The translations under genes and the position numbers were made by a program. From Brevibacillus panacihumi (GTDB taxonomy: Bacteria; Bacillota; Bacilli; Brevibacillales; Brevibacillaceae), in contig NZ_RHHT01000051.1 in the NCBI RefSeq assembly GCF_003710985.1, forward strand, positions 1 to 64,000: 64,000 nt of DNA, in the 5' to 3' direction. Under the pieces are notes generated by a model that saw nothing but the letters and a program-made list of their open reading frames with translations, was not told the DNA's origin and did no database searches. Below are positions 36,909 through 45,954 of the stretch, piece by piece. Numbering within the stretch: position 1 is the first letter of the stretch; every line of letters starts with the position of its first letter.

Positions 36909-38021
36909 ATGTTGGACCCGCGTATTGTCAAGCTTGCGGAGAATTTGCTGAGCCATTCGGTACGTCTGCAGGAAAAGGAAAGCTTGTTGATCGAGGTGCG
37001 AGGAGAGGGACATGCCTTGGCAAAAGAGCTGGTAAAACAGGCTTACGCCAAGGGTGCTTACCCGTTCGTCCGGATCCTGGACCCGAGCATCCAAAGGGAA
37101 CTGATGATGGGCACGGGCAAGGAGCGCGCAGAACATCTGGTGAAATGGGAAGAGCCGATGTTCAAGGATCTGGATACGTATATCGTCATTAACGGTCCCG
37201 TCAATGACAGCGAGATGGCGGATGTTCCTGTTGAAAGACGCCGCGAACATCAGAAAGTGATGCAGGAGCTGAATGACTACCTGATCAACAACTGTCGCTG
37301 GACTCTGCTCAACTACCCGACTCCGGCCATGGCTCAGAGCGCCAACATGTCTTCGGAAGCGTTTGAGGATTTTTATTTTGACGTATGCTCGGTAGACTAC
37401 AAGAACATGCATGAAGCCTTTTTGCCGCTGAAAGATCTGATGGATCGAACAGACAAAGTGCGATTGGTCGGACAGGGTACCGATCTGAGCTTTTCGATCA
37501 AAGATATTCCGAATGTCATCTGCTCCGGGCTTCGCAATATCCCGGACGGCGAAATTTTTACGGCGCCTGTGCGTGATTCCGTCAACGGCACGATTACATT
37601 CAACACGGCTACCAGCTACCTCGGAACGAAATTTGAAAATGTCCGGCTCACCTTTGCCGATGGCAAGATCATCGAAGCGACAGCCAATAACACGCAGAAG
37701 CTGAACGAGATCCTGGACAGCGACGAAGGGGCGCGCTATATCGGCGAATTTGCGATTGGCGTCCATCCGTACATCCTGCATCCGATGAATGATATTCTCT
37801 TCGACGAGAAGATTGCGGGCAGCTTCCACTTCACGCCTGGCCGCGCCTATGACAACGCCGACAACGGCAACCGCAGCCAGATTCATTGGGACATGGTCAA
37901 TATTCAGCGTCCCGAGTACGGCGGCGGAGAAATCTGGTTCGACGACGTCCTGATTCGCAAGGACGGTCTGTTCGTGCTGCCGGAGCTGCAAGGACTGAAT
38001 CCTGAAAACCTGAAAAAATAG
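36909..38021 (+). CDS. M29-family aminopeptidase (AmpS/PepS type)
   Basis: 370-residue cytosolic thermophilic-type aminopeptidase, a two-metal exopeptidase. Conserved segments include ESLLIEVRGEGHALAKEL near the N-terminus, GEIFTAPVRDSVNGTI, and the metal-ligand region FDEKIAGSFHFTPGRAY followed by QIHWDMV near the C-terminus. Length is about 40 residues under the usual ~410. ATG at 36909 follows GGAGGG; an in-frame start at 36894 would overlap the ribosome-binding site. Single gene with its own promoter and terminator. Confidence 0.88.
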   Translation: MLDPRIVKLAENLLSHSVRLQEKESLLIEVRGEGHALAKELVKQAYAKGAYPFVRILDPSIQRELMMGTGKERAEHLVKWEEPMFKDLDTYIVINGPVNDSEMADVPVERRREHQKVMQELNDYLINNCRWTLLNYPTPAMAQSANMSSEAFEDFYFDVCSVDYKNMHEAFLPLKDLMDRTDKVRLVGQGTDLSFSIKDIPNVICSGLRNIPDGEIFTAPVRDSVNGTITFNTATSYLGTKFENVRLTFADGKIIEATANNTQKLNEILDSDEGARYIGEFAIGVHPYILHPMNDILFDEKIAGSFHFTPGRAYDNADNGNRSQIHWDMVNIQRPEYGGGEIWFDDVLIRKDGLFVLPELQGLNPENLKK

Positions 38022-38052
38022 TGAGTTCTCCCTGAAATAAACAGGATTTCGA

Positions 38053-38086
38053 GAAACCCCCGGCGTGGATCGGGGGTTATTTTATT
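38053..38086 (+). terminator. Terminator of the aminopeptidase gene
   Basis: AACCCCCG and CGGGGGTT with an 8-base loop, followed by ATTTTATTTT. Confidence 0.85.
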
Positions 38087-38101
38087 TTCTAAACAAAAAT
38101 G

Positions 38102-38131
38102 TTTACAAACTCCCGCTCATGATTATATACT
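38102..38131 (+). promoter_or_regulatory. SigA-type promoter of the 56-residue gene
   Basis: -35 TTTACA (38102-38107), 18-base spacer, -10 TATACT (38126-38131). GTTTACAAA occurs at the -35 and again at 38146-38154, after the expected transcription start, which may be a pair of regulator sites. Confidence 0.55.
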
Positions 38132-38175
38132 TAATATACAAAAAAGTTTACAAAATGGTTTCGGGAGGTTATCAT

Positions 38176-38346
38176 ATGATCCGCTTGGGATGGAAAAATA
38201 AATTGTATGCATATGCGGCTGGCCGCTTGTTGGGAAGCGAATTTTTGGCAGAGGAAGGCCATGTTACCCAATGGCTGGAGATGGGCAAGAGCGAAATCGT
38301 GCCGGATTTTGATCACGCGATTCAAGACGTCTTTTTGTATCGATGA
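38176..38346 (+). CDS. Small hypothetical protein
   Basis: 56 residues beginning MIRLGWKNKLYAYAAGRLLG and ending in HAIQDVFLYR. ATG at 38176 has a good GGGAGGT ribosome-binding site and a promoter upstream, which argues for a real gene. There are no membrane segments or cysteines; a short amphipathic N-terminus is visible. I do not recognise the family. Confidence 0.55.
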   Translation: MIRLGWKNKLYAYAAGRLLGSEFLAEEGHVTQWLEMGKSEIVPDFDHAIQDVFLYR

Positions 38347-38459
38347 GACCGGTCTGGCATGTGACTTGATCCTTTTGCTACAATGGAGTCCGAAGCATGA
38401 CCGTGGTCAGCAAGTCGAGCGGTCGCATCGTACATAGCATGGAAGCTGAGGGATGAGAT

Positions 38460-39395
38460 GTGAGCCGCAAAGACTGGTTGGAATACGTCGTGACAGATGA
38501 TGAAGCGGGCATGAGTGTAGAGCAGATTGTCCGCCAAAAACTGAATGTGTCTGGCCGCATGCTGCAACGGCTAACGAGGAGCAAGGGAATTCTGCTGAAC
38601 CGCAAGACGCCTTTTCTAAAGCGGGAGGTCAAAGCCGGCGACAAGGTCGCGGTTCGCGTCGCGGAAAATAAGCCGGAAGCATCTGTAGCGCCAGCGGAAG
38701 TCAGTGTCAGCCTGCCTGTCGATATTTTATACGAAGACGACCATCTGCTGATCGCCAACAAACCGGCTGGCATGATGGTGCATCCGCTGAAACCCGGACA
38801 AAAGGATACGCTCGTTCATGCCCTGACAGCTTTGTTTCAGCAAAGAGGAGGGCATGCGGGAGTCCACCCTGTGCATCGCTTGGACAAGGATACGTCAGGG
38901 GCGATTCTGATCGCCAAAAGCAGCTATGGGCATCAACTGGCAGACCGATTGCTGCGGGAAGGCGGCATTCACCGCGAGTATCTGGCTGTCGTCGAAGGCC
39001 ATCTCGCATCCGACAAGGGAACGATCCAGGCACCGATCGGCAGGGACCCGCACCACCCCACCAAACGGCGCGTGACCCGCAATGGTGATGATGCCATTAC
39101 CCATTACGAAGTAGAGCAGCGGTCAAAGGAGCATACGCAGGTTCGCGTTTGGCTGGAGACGGGACGAACCCATCAGATCCGCGTCCATTTCCACCATCTG
39201 GGGCACCCGTTGGTCGGCGATACCATGTACGAGGGAAGCCGTGCCGGAATGAGACGACAAGCCTTGCATGCCTCCAGGCTGAGCTTCTCCCATCCTTTGA
39301 CGGGCGAAGAGGTGCAGGTGTCAGCCCCATTGCCGAGTGACATGAAACGCTTGATAGAAAAAACAGATATGACATTGGAGAAAAGCCAGGATTAA
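38460..39395 (+). CDS. RluA-family pseudouridine synthase
   Basis: 311 residues: an S4-like RNA-binding N-terminus (about 1-70) and the RluA catalytic domain with HRLDKDTSG, whose D142 is the nucleophile, and the conserved GRTHQIRVHF in the C-terminal half. It isomerises uridines in rRNA or tRNA; the target cannot be told from the sequence. GTG start with GAGGG upstream. Its stop codon lies in the terminator. Confidence 0.92.
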   Translation: MSRKDWLEYVVTDDEAGMSVEQIVRQKLNVSGRMLQRLTRSKGILLNRKTPFLKREVKAGDKVAVRVAENKPEASVAPAEVSVSLPVDILYEDDHLLIANKPAGMMVHPLKPGQKDTLVHALTALFQQRGGHAGVHPVHRLDKDTSGAILIAKSSYGHQLADRLLREGGIHREYLAVVEGHLASDKGTIQAPIGRDPHHPTKRRVTRNGDDAITHYEVEQRSKEHTQVRVWLETGRTHQIRVHFHHLGHPLVGDTMYEGSRAGMRRQALHASRLSFSHPLTGEEVQVSAPLPSDMKRLIEKTDMTLEKSQD

Positions 39396-39418
39396 TTTCA
39401 TTTAATCCCGGCTTTTTG
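39380..39418 (+). terminator. Terminator of the RluA-type gene
   Basis: AAAAGCC-A-GGATTAA pairs with TTAATCC-C-GGCTTTTT around a 6-base loop with a single A-C mismatch. The coding stop TAA (39393-39395) is part of the 5' arm. Confidence 0.8.
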
Positions 39419-39468
39419 ATTTTTAATCCCCTCTTGAGTCACCGTCAAATTGTAGGGATACCACAACA

Positions 39469-39566
39469 AGCTGGTCGAGGAAAAAGGGAGATAAGCGAAG
39501 GCACCCCCAGCAAAGATCCCAACAGCCTGGAGCGTTCTCCCTTTTTCCTCCCCCGGCAGTAAAGCT
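39469..39566. repeat. Palindromic repeat element, short copy A
   Basis: A 98-base element closed by a perfect 15-base stem: 39477-39491 (GAGGAAAAAGGGAGA) with 39536-39550. An inner AGGC/GCCT pairing and a segment starting CCCCCAGCAAAGATCCCAAC lie between. The 3' 63 bases match copy B at 62149-62212 at about 80% identity by eye. Copy A lacks the central hairpin of copy B. It lies between a terminator and the TetR-DUF4188 unit. Confidence 0.7.
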
Positions 39567-39677
39567 GGAGGACAACCCAACCAATAAATCTCCGATTTAC
39601 TCAAATAAAAAACTTTACTAAGGTTAATTTATATACTAAGATAAACACAAATACACGATTCAAGAAAAGGAGCAATC

Positions 39678-40310
39678 ATGGCGCAAACGATTACCCTGCG
39701 GGACAAAAAGAAGGCAAGGACAAAGCTGACGCTGCTGCAGGCTGGCCTGGAACTGATCGGAGAAGGTACCTTTCGTACTGTCTTGGTAGAGGATATCTGC
39801 CAGCGAGCAGAAGTCTCCAAGGTGACATTTTTCAAGTTTTTCCCGCAAAAAGAAGATATGCTGGTCTACTTCATGAGCGTCTGGCAAGCGGAGCGCTTCG
39901 TTGAACTGGCGGATTCCCCCAAGCGCGGATGGGCTGCCGTACGACACATTTTTTCCAAAGTAGCGGAGCAATCCCAGAAGCAGCCTGGCATCATGCTCAG
40001 CCTGATCAGCTTTTTGGCAGAACAGAGCATGCATCCCTGGATTCCCGAGCTGTCGCCTGCTGAAATGCAGCTGTTGTTTCCAGAGAGGGAGGACACGGAG
40101 GAAATCGTGCAATATTCGCTGCACGATCTTTTCAGCCGAGCGATGAAAGAAGCCCAAGAGGATGGCGAGCTGGCAGAGTGCCTTTCCGTAGAGGAAGGGG
40201 TCGTTCTGGTGTTCACCACGTTTTACGGTTCCTATTTGTCAGCACATCTCTGTCAGTCACCCGATTACATGGCTTTTTATGACATGCATATCAAACCTTT
40301 GCAGAGGTAG
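39678..40310 (+). CDS. TetR-family transcriptional regulator
   Basis: 210 residues with an N-terminal TetR helix-turn-helix (TVLVEDICQRAEVSKVTFFKFFPQKEDML at about 35-62) and an unclassified helical ligand domain. ATG follows AAAAGGAG. The DUF4188 gene begins 9 bases after its stop, so it probably regulates itself and that gene. An upstream pair ACTAAG-N12-ACTAAG (39616-39639) could be part of the operator. Confidence 0.85.
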   Translation: MAQTITLRDKKKARTKLTLLQAGLELIGEGTFRTVLVEDICQRAEVSKVTFFKFFPQKEDMLVYFMSVWQAERFVELADSPKRGWAAVRHIFSKVAEQSQKQPGIMLSLISFLAEQSMHPWIPELSPAEMQLLFPEREDTEEIVQYSLHDLFSRAMKEAQEDGELAECLSVEEGVVLVFTTFYGSYLSAHLCQSPDYMAFYDMHIKPLQR

Positions 40311-40319
40311 GTGTTTTGA

Positions 40320-40826
40320 ATGGCAAAAGTAATTCCCGGCCGTTTTACGGCAAAAATGGATGGACCATTCGTCGTTTTTATCATCGGAATGAGAATCAAC
40401 AAGCGATGGGCGGTACACAAATGGCTGCCCGTAGCCAAAGCAATGGGCGGAATGCTCAAGGAATTGTACCAGCATCCGGAGCTGGGTTTCCTCGGTACGA
40501 CCTCTCACATGAACTCACGGGAGATCACACAAATCCAATATTGGCGTTCCTACGAGCATTTGGAAAATTACGCGCGAAAAGGGCAAAAACATCTGACCGC
40601 ATGGAGAAATTTCAATAAAGCTGTAGGGACGGACGGAACCGTCGGAATTTTCCACGAGACCTATCTGGTGGAGCCGGGAAAATACGAGTGTCTCTATGGC
40701 AATATGCCTGTCTGGGGGCTCGCTCAAGCGGGAGAGCATGTGCCGGCATTGGGCAGAAATGAAACAGCAAGGCGCAGACTGGGCGGAGAGAATGAACCTG
40801 CAGTGCCAAGCCCGCCGCAAATGTAA
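40320..40826 (+). CDS. DUF4188-family protein
   Basis: 168 residues of the DUF4188 family, predicted to adopt a dimeric alpha-beta barrel like small monooxygenases or aldoxime-type dehydratases (conserved IQYWRSYEHLENYARK and GIFHETYLV segments). The C-terminal 25 residues are disordered and Pro/Glu/Arg-rich. Starts 9 bases after the TetR gene. Function unknown, though TetR linkage suggests an inducible response to a small molecule. Confidence 0.75.
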   Translation: MAKVIPGRFTAKMDGPFVVFIIGMRINKRWAVHKWLPVAKAMGGMLKELYQHPELGFLGTTSHMNSREITQIQYWRSYEHLENYARKGQKHLTAWRNFNKAVGTDGTVGIFHETYLVEPGKYECLYGNMPVWGLAQAGEHVPALGRNETARRRLGGENEPAVPSPPQM

Positions 40827-40844
40827 AGAATGGTAAAGTTTTGC

Positions 40845-40864
40845 ATGCAAGTATTTACATGCAT
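40845..40864. promoter_or_regulatory. TetR operator 1 of the RND operon
   Basis: ATGCAAG-TATTTA-CATGCAT, a 20-base near-palindrome with one mismatch to the downstream site. It covers the -35 hexamer TTTACA (40854-40859), so occupation should block RNA polymerase. Confidence 0.65.
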
Positions 40865-40882
40865 GCAGGGAGCGGATATACT
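40854..40882 (+). promoter_or_regulatory. Promoter of the tetR-MFP-RND operon
   Basis: -35 TTTACA (40854-40859), 17-base spacer, -10 TATACT (40877-40882). Operators lie over the -35 and just downstream of the start site. Confidence 0.7.
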
Positions 40883-40898
40883 AAATTTGGCAATCAAT

Positions 40899-40918
40899 AT
40901 GCAAGCAAGCACTTGCAT
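40899..40918. promoter_or_regulatory. TetR operator 2 of the RND operon
   Basis: ATGCAAG-CAAGCA-CTTGCAT, a perfect 7-base inverted repeat with a 6-base centre. It lies 54 bases (about five helical turns) centre to centre from operator 1 and immediately before the ribosome-binding site. Confidence 0.7.
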
Positions 40919-40934
40919 AGAGAGGGTGGGATGA

Positions 40935-41555
40935 TTGGAGGATTCGAAAAAAAACGAGTCTACCGGTGATAAGGGGACTCGACAATGTATTCTGGCAGCA
41001 GCGAGGCAGCTGATGGCGAAGAAAGGCTTCAAGGGAGCGACGACACGCAAGATATCTGAGCTTGCCGGAGTTAATGAAGTTACGATTTTTCGCCATTTTA
41101 CCAATAAGAAAGGAATCGTCGTCGAGCTTTTGTCAGAAATGCTGGATGTTCGCCAGCCTCTGCAAAACAGCCTCCAGGGCGACTTTTCCCAAATCCGGGA
41201 GATGCTGATCGACTACGGCCGGACCTACTACAACCTGATGGTCGATCGAAAAGAACTGATTTTGATCTGTGTGATCGAGTCAGAGAATCACCCTGAGGTA
41301 GGCAAGCTGTTCAGCAATCTTCCGTTGTCAGCAATCGAGCTGCTTAGCAGCAAGCTGAAGAGCTTTCAGGAGCAAGGGCATCTGCCGCAGCAACTGAATG
41401 TCTGGTCCGCTGCGGCAATGTTTATCTCTACCTTTTTCCATGCGTTTTTGGCCGTGCATCGCATGCATATCGACCTCGGGGCGCGAATGACGGAGGAGCA
41501 GTTGTTTGAGGAGACCGCAGATATTCTGCTGAACGGCATCACCAAAGGTACATAA
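40935..41555 (+). CDS. TetR-family repressor of the RND pump
   Basis: 206 residues: TetR helix-turn-helix at about 35-65 (ATTRKISELAGVNEVTIFRHFTNKKGIV) and a helical ligand domain of the AcrR type. TTG start, 4 bases behind GGTGGG. It is first in an operon with MFP and RND genes and has two matching palindromes in its promoter, so autoregulation and control of the pump are likely. Confidence 0.85.
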   Translation: MEDSKKNESTGDKGTRQCILAAARQLMAKKGFKGATTRKISELAGVNEVTIFRHFTNKKGIVVELLSEMLDVRQPLQNSLQGDFSQIREMLIDYGRTYYNLMVDRKELILICVIESENHPEVGKLFSNLPLSAIELLSSKLKSFQEQGHLPQQLNVWSAAAMFISTFFHAFLAVHRMHIDLGARMTEEQLFEETADILLNGITKGT

Positions 41556-41593
41556 ATCAGAAGATGGGTTAGAAAAAAGGAGCGGAAAGTGCC

Positions 41594-42829
41594 ATGACGA
41601 AACGTTGGTTGGTTCCGATTGCCATGATTGGGCTTGCAGTCACGACAGCTTGCAGCAACAACTCCGAGGAGACGCTTCCGATTGCACAGGAGACGAAGCA
41701 GGTTGTCGTCGAAGCGGCGAAAACGGAACAGCTTCAGCAGGTATCGGAACTCTCAGCAACGCTGCAGCCTTGGGAAGAAGCACTGGTTTCCTTTGAAGTA
41801 TCGGGACGGATTGTGGAGCTGGACCGCAGCGAAGGGGACAATGTGAAGGCGGGAGATGTGTTGGCGCGGGTCAATGATACGGATTACGAGCTGCAGGTGG
41901 CCTCTACCCATGCAGCGGTTCAGCAGAGCGCCGCGACACTGAGCAAGGTGCAGAACGGAGCGCGCGAGCAGGAGATTGCACAGGCGAAGCTTTTGGTGGA
42001 CAAAGCCACCATCGCCAAGCAGCAGGCGCAGGAGGATTTTCAACGGATCGAAAAGCTGTATCGGGAGAACGCCATTTCCAAAAGCGATTTTGAAAGCATG
42101 CAAAACCGCCTGAACTTGGCGCAAAAGGATCTGGAGAACGCGCAGCATGCCTACTCGTTGATCACACAGGGAGCGAGGGTAGAGGACAAAACATTGAGTC
42201 AGGCAACCTATCAGCAAGCCGTCATCTCTCAGGAAGCAGCATCTACGACATTGGCGAAGACCCAACTGCGCTCCCCCATCAACGGGACTATTCTCTCCAA
42301 GCTTTCCTCGGCGGGCAATCTGGTCAGCGCCGGAACACCCGTCTACCATATCGGCAATATCGATCAGTTGAAAGTCGTTCTGCCCGTTCCGGACCGTGAG
42401 ATTTCCGCCTGGAAGGTCGGCGAGACTGTGGCCATCGAACTGTATGGCGAGAAAAGGGACGGGAAAGTAGTCAACATCTACCCGACGACCAACAAAAGCA
42501 CAGGAACGATCGGCGTGGAGGTGCAGATTGAGAATCCGAACCACGACTGGTATGCAGGCCAAGTGGTCAAAGCGACCAAATCCATCGAAGGCCAGGAAGG
42601 TATTTTCGTCCCCGTCGAGGCGGTTATCAGCAGAGGAAAAGGGGATGCCCACGTCTTCGTCGACAAGGACGGCAAAGCGGTGAAAACCAAAGTGGAAATT
42701 GGCCGCATGATTCAAAATAAACTGGAGATTCGCAGCGGATTGACAGCAGGAGAGCAAGTGATCGTCAAGGGTGTTGACCGCTTGTTCGATGGGGATGCCA
42801 TCGAGGTGATGGGAGGTACCAACCCGTGA
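41594..42829 (+). CDS. RND efflux adaptor lipoprotein (MFP/HlyD family)
   Basis: 411 residues with a lipoprotein signal (lipobox TTAC), split lipoyl domain (SFEVSGRIVELDRSEGDNVKAGDVL and QLRSPINGTILSK), a helical hairpin between them (~95-190), a beta-barrel and a membrane-proximal domain. In a monoderm the adaptor must sit outside the membrane and cannot reach an outer-membrane channel. RBS AAGGAGCGG. Overlaps the RND gene by GTGA. Confidence 0.9.
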   Translation: MTKRWLVPIAMIGLAVTTACSNNSEETLPIAQETKQVVVEAAKTEQLQQVSELSATLQPWEEALVSFEVSGRIVELDRSEGDNVKAGDVLARVNDTDYELQVASTHAAVQQSAATLSKVQNGAREQEIAQAKLLVDKATIAKQQAQEDFQRIEKLYRENAISKSDFESMQNRLNLAQKDLENAQHAYSLITQGARVEDKTLSQATYQQAVISQEAASTTLAKTQLRSPINGTILSKLSSAGNLVSAGTPVYHIGNIDQLKVVLPVPDREISAWKVGETVAIELYGEKRDGKVVNIYPTTNKSTGTIGVEVQIENPNHDWYAGQVVKATKSIEGQEGIFVPVEAVISRGKGDAHVFVDKDGKAVKTKVEIGRMIQNKLEIRSGLTAGEQVIVKGVDRLFDGDAIEVMGGTNP

Positions 42830-45800
42830 TCGCATACATCGTCCGCAAGCGCAAGATTACCCTGCTGTTTTTTGTCATGCTGGTGCTTGTCGGTTTCTTG
42901 AGCTTTTTTCAGCTTCCCAAGCAGGAATCGCCAGACATCATCGTCAATCTGGCAACCGTAACGACGATCTATCCAGGAGCTTCGCCGGAAAAGGTAGAAC
43001 AGACCGTGACGAAGAAGCTGGAAGAGAAAATCAACGAGATCCAAGGCCTCAACTATATTTCCTCGTCTTCTTCGTCAGGGGTCTCGTTCATTCTCGTAGA
43101 GACCAAAAGCGATGTCGATCCCAAGCAAAAATGGGATGAATTGCGGAAAAAGGTAAAGGATGCGGAAGCGGATCTGCCTGCTGACGCCAAGCAGCCGATA
43201 ATCAATGACGATCTAAACCGCACCTTTGTTCAAAGCCTGGCAGTGACGGCTGAGACGACCGAGCAGTTGTACAGCCTGCGACCGTTGATGGATTCGTGGA
43301 AAAGCCAACTGCGCACGATCCCCAACGTAGCAGATGTGACCGTTACTGGGCTTCCCGATCAGGAAGTGCGGATCGAAGTGGATACGCAAAAGCTGAGCCA
43401 GTACGGGATCAACTGGAGCCAGGTCATGATGGCGATCAAGGCGGAGAACGAACGTGTGCCGCTCGGGGACCTGACGAGCGCAAACCGCACCTATCAGCTC
43501 AAATTGGCTGAGTTTACGGATATTTCGCAGTTGAATCGCATCTTGATCGCCCGTTCTCCGGTCGATGGCTCTCCCATCTATCTCGAGGATATCGGACGAG
43601 TGGAATTGACGACCGAAACAGTCCAATCCATGTCGTATTACAACGGCAAGCCCTCGCTTACGATCAGCTTGAATGCAGAGACGGGCAGCGACGTCCCTTC
43701 CCTGCAAAAACGCGTCGATGACATGATGGCTACTTTGAAAAAATCGCTGCCAGAGTACGCACAAACACATTCGATATACAGCCAGAAAGAACGTGTCGAC
43801 GAGCTGTTTGGCGATTTGACGAAGGAAATGATGATCGCGGTCGCTGCGGTGCTTGTGGTTTGCACTCTGGGCCTGAATCTGGTCACTTCCTTTGTCGTAG
43901 CGCTTGCCATCCCGATTTCGCTGGCAGTCGGCATGATGTTTTTGCCGGGAATGGGCATTACGCTCAACATGATCTCGATTGTTTCCCTGATCATCGTGCT
44001 GGGGATTCTCGTCGATGATGCGGTCGTAGTGAATGACAATATCGAACGGCGACTCTTTGTGCTCAAGGAAAAACCACTGACAGCAGCTGTCAAAGGTGCC
44101 AATGAGGTTTCGATCTCCATCGTGACGGCTACGTTGGCTACCATTGCCTCGTTTGCTCCCTTGATGTTTTTGAATGGCAATGTCGGGCAATTCATTCGCC
44201 CTGTTCCAGCGATCATCTCCCTGACAATGCTGGCCTCGATGGTCATGTCTTTGACGATCATTCCGATCTTTCGCCATTGGCGGGAGCTGCGCCGCCAAAA
44301 CCAGAGCAGCAACACCGACAGCAAACCGCCTGGACTGCTCGGCAAGCAGATTGTTTGGCTGACCCGTTGGTATGCGGATCGGGTGATGCCGAGAATTTTA
44401 AAGCGTCCCTTGCTCTCGGGGATGGTCGGGGTATTGATTGGAACGGCTGCTTACGGCCTGATCCCATTTACGCCAATTGAGCTGTTTCCAAAGGATGACC
44501 GACCGCAGTTTCTGGTCAACATTCGCGTGCCGGTCGGCAGCAGCGTGGAAGAGACGGATCGTGTTGTGCGCGGTGTCTCAGACTGGATATTGCAGCAGCC
44601 AGCCACAGAAGCAGTTGCTTCCTATGCAGGAGGAAGCGCGCCGAAAATGTTTAGTGGAGATACCGATGCCGGAAGTGGAGTGACAATCGGCCAGCTTGTT
44701 GTACGCTATGACAAAAGCCAGGCGAATATCGATGAGATCATGGACAGTTGGACGGAAACATTCAAAACGATGTATCCGGAAGCCAGCATTTTGCCGGAGC
44801 AATTGGAGGCTGGACCGCCTGTGGGCAAACCGGTTGTGATCCGCGTGTACGGCGAGGATATCGAGACTCTTCGCTCGATTTCCGGACAAATCAAGGACCA
44901 GGTAGCCAAGCTGAACGGCACTTATGATGTACAGGATGACTTCGGCATCGAGCGGTACTCGCTGGAATTTGTCGTCAATCAAGACGTGATGGAGCAAAAG
45001 CTGGTGAACTACAACACGCTGTCCCAGACCTTGCGTCTGGTGAGTGAGGGCCTGACCGTCAGCCAGTTTGACGATGGCACCGAACTGATAGATATGAAGC
45101 TCTTTTTGCAAAAGGACGAGGAAGATCCGTCCCTGTTGTTCCAACGTCTGAGCGTTGCCAATGCACGCGGCGAACTGATCCCGCTTTCCCAGCTGGCAGA
45201 AGTAAAGCCAACCTTTAGCACCCAGACGATCCCGCACCGCAATCTGTCGCGCAGCGTGACGATTACAAGCGAACTGAAAGGACGGACTGCAACAGAGGTG
45301 ATGGCAGAGATTTCACCGATGCTGAAGGCATTGGAGCTGCCTGAGGGATACCGTTATGAGATTGGCGGGGAAACCTCCGAGCAGACGGATATCTTTATTG
45401 ATATGGGCAAATTGTCCGTGCTGGTCGTGTTCCTGATTCTGATCTTGATCGCCATGCAATTTTACTCTCTGTCGATTCCGATGCTGGTGATGAGTACCGT
45501 CTATCTGGCGGTATCCGGCAGCTTGATCGGGTTGTTTGTCACCCAGACGCCGCTTGGGTTCATGACGATGATGGGAGTAATTTCGCTCGCGGGAATCGTG
45601 GTGCGCAACGGTATCGTGTTTATCGAGTTTATTGAGGAAGCACGTCATACGGGAGTCGAACTGAAGCAGGCTGTGATTCAGGCAGGAGAGGCCCGTCTGC
45701 GCCCGATCTTGCTCACGTCGCTCACCGCAGTGGCTGGTCTGACACCGCTTGCCATTTCCGGGGACGTATTGTTCCAGCCTTTGGCTGTCACGATTATTTC

Positions 45801-45942
45801 GGGTCTGTTGTTCTCGACGCTGCTGACCTTGATCGTCGTACCATCCTTTTATACGGTACTGACCCAGCACAAGCTCAAAAGGATGGCGAGGAAAGTAGCG
45901 AAACGACCAGAGCTGTATGAACAGGAAGCAGAGCTGCATTAA
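42826..45942 (+). CDS. RND-family efflux transporter (AcrB/SwrC type)
   Basis: 1038 residues with the full RND plan: TM1, a large extracytoplasmic porter domain, TM2-6 including the proton-relay aspartates (GILVDDAVVVND), a second porter domain, and TM8-12. In Bacillota related pumps such as SwrC export lipopeptides and give surfactin resistance; the substrate here is unknown. GTG start overlapping the adaptor stop. A strong terminator follows. Confidence 0.92.
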   Translation: MIAYIVRKRKITLLFFVMLVLVGFLSFFQLPKQESPDIIVNLATVTTIYPGASPEKVEQTVTKKLEEKINEIQGLNYISSSSSSGVSFILVETKSDVDPKQKWDELRKKVKDAEADLPADAKQPIINDDLNRTFVQSLAVTAETTEQLYSLRPLMDSWKSQLRTIPNVADVTVTGLPDQEVRIEVDTQKLSQYGINWSQVMMAIKAENERVPLGDLTSANRTYQLKLAEFTDISQLNRILIARSPVDGSPIYLEDIGRVELTTETVQSMSYYNGKPSLTISLNAETGSDVPSLQKRVDDMMATLKKSLPEYAQTHSIYSQKERVDELFGDLTKEMMIAVAAVLVVCTLGLNLVTSFVVALAIPISLAVGMMFLPGMGITLNMISIVSLIIVLGILVDDAVVVNDNIERRLFVLKEKPLTAAVKGANEVSISIVTATLATIASFAPLMFLNGNVGQFIRPVPAIISLTMLASMVMSLTIIPIFRHWRELRRQNQSSNTDSKPPGLLGKQIVWLTRWYADRVMPRILKRPLLSGMVGVLIGTAAYGLIPFTPIELFPKDDRPQFLVNIRVPVGSSVEETDRVVRGVSDWILQQPATEAVASYAGGSAPKMFSGDTDAGSGVTIGQLVVRYDKSQANIDEIMDSWTETFKTMYPEASILPEQLEAGPPVGKPVVIRVYGEDIETLRSISGQIKDQVAKLNGTYDVQDDFGIERYSLEFVVNQDVMEQKLVNYNTLSQTLRLVSEGLTVSQFDDGTELIDMKLFLQKDEEDPSLLFQRLSVANARGELIPLSQLAEVKPTFSTQTIPHRNLSRSVTITSELKGRTATEVMAEISPMLKALELPEGYRYEIGGETSEQTDIFIDMGKLSVLVVFLILILIAMQFYSLSIPMLVMSTVYLAVSGSLIGLFVTQTPLGFMTMMGVISLAGIVVRNGIVFIEFIEEARHTGVELKQAVIQAGEARLRPILLTSLTAVAGLTPLAISGDVLFQPLAVTIISGLLFSTLLTLIVVPSFYTVLTQHKLKRMARKVAKRPELYEQEAELH

Positions 45943-45954
45943 CCAATGAAGGAA

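Noticed and set aside
39396-40934. CRISPR or tandem repeat array suggested by repeated ATGCA strings near 40.85 kb
   Set aside because: There are only two palindromic sites with promoter hexamers between them; they fit operators, not repeat-spacer units.
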